A stretch of DNA of 64,000 nt from Glandiceps talaboti (lineage: Eukaryota > Hemichordata > Enteropneusta > Spengelidae). The notes under the pieces were generated by a model that ran no database searches, was not told the DNA's origin, and was given only the letters and a program-made list of their open reading frames with translations. Positions 63,049 through 64,000 of this stretch are shown in pieces; the stretch's first letter is position 1, and each line of letters opens with the position of its first letter. The translations under genes and the position numbers were made by a program. Location of the stretch: contig NC_135555.1 of NCBI RefSeq assembly GCF_964340395.1, positions 9,595,931 to 9,659,930 on the forward strand, in the 5' to 3' direction.

Positions 63049-63122
63049 CGTATGCCCAGCATACACAAACCAAACGGTCCTTTTCAGGACCACCACATCC
63101 TCCAAAAAGAGAACTACCAAAC
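63049..63122 (+). repeat. H2A copy of the 74-bp inverted 3' flank
   Basis: Starts 3 nt after the H2A stop and includes the stem-loop and purine element. Partner of 61879-61952. Similarity ends abruptly on both sides. Confidence 0.9.
63076..63091 (+). terminator. H2A mRNA 3' stem-loop
   Basis: GGTCCTTTTCAGGACC, a 6-bp stem with a TTTC loop, followed by ACCACA, the cleavage context of histone pre-mRNA. A purine-rich downstream element (CAAAAAGAGAAC) begins 12 nt later, as expected for U7 snRNA pairing. Confidence 0.95.
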
Positions 63123-64000
63123 TTTCAGCACAAACACCTTGACATGTCTTGCCTCTTTTTAATTGCAGAGAAATACATTACACAATACACAACAAAAGTT
63201 AGGGATAAAAGAGGAAACAGTTTCATTTCAAAATTACAAAAATAAGCGTGCGTATGAAAACTTGACACATTGTCAGCAGATGTGAGTAGAATAAATCGAA
63301 TTTAGACTGAGGACAACAAGAATGTACTTTTCTGTCATTTGGAGGCCAATGAATATATTATAGATAGTTGCTACACTGCATTGAGGTATAAAGGGAGACC
63401 TCCATTGTCTTTGGGTTATGTTTGCACCAAGTACAGTCTAGTAGAGGGGTTTGGGTGGGTGTGAAGTTTTTGCGACACCTTCCAAAATAGTGACACATGT
63501 GCATTTATCAACATACCATTTACAGAGATCTGATAAACAATGCCGTGAATATCCACACCATTCACTTTCATTCGAAATACAAAAAAAAATTACATTTTTA
63601 TAATAATGAACGTGAAAGATTATTTGCCATTCGAGTATAAAGATAATTTATTTATTTATTTAACTTTGACAACAAGTCAGGCAGTTCACACGTACAGATG
63701 ACGAACACCTATAAACGTGGACCCCAAAACAAATATACATAGAAATAAAAGACAACCGGCAAAAACTACACTTACAATACAAGATGAATGGAAACACTTA
63801 AAATTACATTAAAGTACACTTTGTACAATGACAAACTGACACTCGGGTACAGGGATTTTTATGATCAAATTTGTTGACGCGTAGCTCATGGTAATGGTTT
63901 GCAATCTGAGTGTTAAATATTTCAAACGACATGTTTGTATGATACAACAAATTTGACATGAATCAATTCCCTTCTGTAAGAAAGTGGAAAACGATGCTCC
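63123..64000. other. Downstream of H2A, no gene seen
   Basis: AT-rich. Contains AATAAA at 63288-63293, which could serve as a back-up poly(A) site, and a short (ATTT)n run near 63645-63660. No further histone gene up to the window edge. Confidence 0.6.

Overview
The window is eukaryotic nuclear DNA from a bilaterian animal. It has short exons with GT/AG splice sites and long AT-rich introns, a large load of microsatellites and foldback elements, a tRNA-derived SINE, and replication-type histone genes with 3' stem-loops. The H2A and H2B proteins look like those of marine invertebrates (lophotrochozoan, hemichordate, echinoderm or cephalochordate type). I cannot fix the phylum from the sequence.

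Layout. (1) 2.6-31.7 kb, + strand: the 3' part of a GPR158/GPR179-like orphan class C receptor. Ten exons were reconstructed: the end of the Cache ectodomain, a Cys-rich EGF-like linker, seven membrane segments and a short coiled-coil tail. The 5' exons lie off the left edge or were not recognised. (2) 31.7-41.7 kb: no confident gene. The stretch holds microsatellites, a decayed SINE, two copies of a palindromic MITE and a relic of a larger element bounded by inverted repeats. (3) 41.8-59.4 kb, - strand: a complete ANKRD27 (Varp) orthologue in 24 coding exons. Their joined length is 3,888 nt with consistent phases, giving 1,295 residues: a Varp N-terminal region, a VPS9 GEF domain, Zn-fingernail 1, ankyrin block 1, Zn-fingernail 2, ankyrin block 2 and a long acidic tail. 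A non-coding first exon near 60.3 kb is likely. (4) 61.95-63.05 kb: a divergent H2B (-) / H2A (+) pair around a 348-bp shared promoter, each with a canonical histone 3' stem-loop.

The receptor (neuromodulatory signalling), Varp (endosomal Rab21 GEF and retromer/VAMP7 adaptor) and histones are unrelated in function; this is ordinary animal gene adjacency, not an operon.

The most unusual structure is in the Varp gene. The 3' end of one ankyrin exon, with its 5' splice site, is tandemly repeated as 64-bp units (8 extra copies) filling two thirds of the next intron. The acceptor side of that intron, and of another ankyrin exon, has also been duplicated. Other points of interest are an almost identical 74-bp inverted 3' flank shared by H2A and H2B, a 67-bp minisatellite with one inverted outlier, and several foldback MITE families, two of them with two copies in the window.
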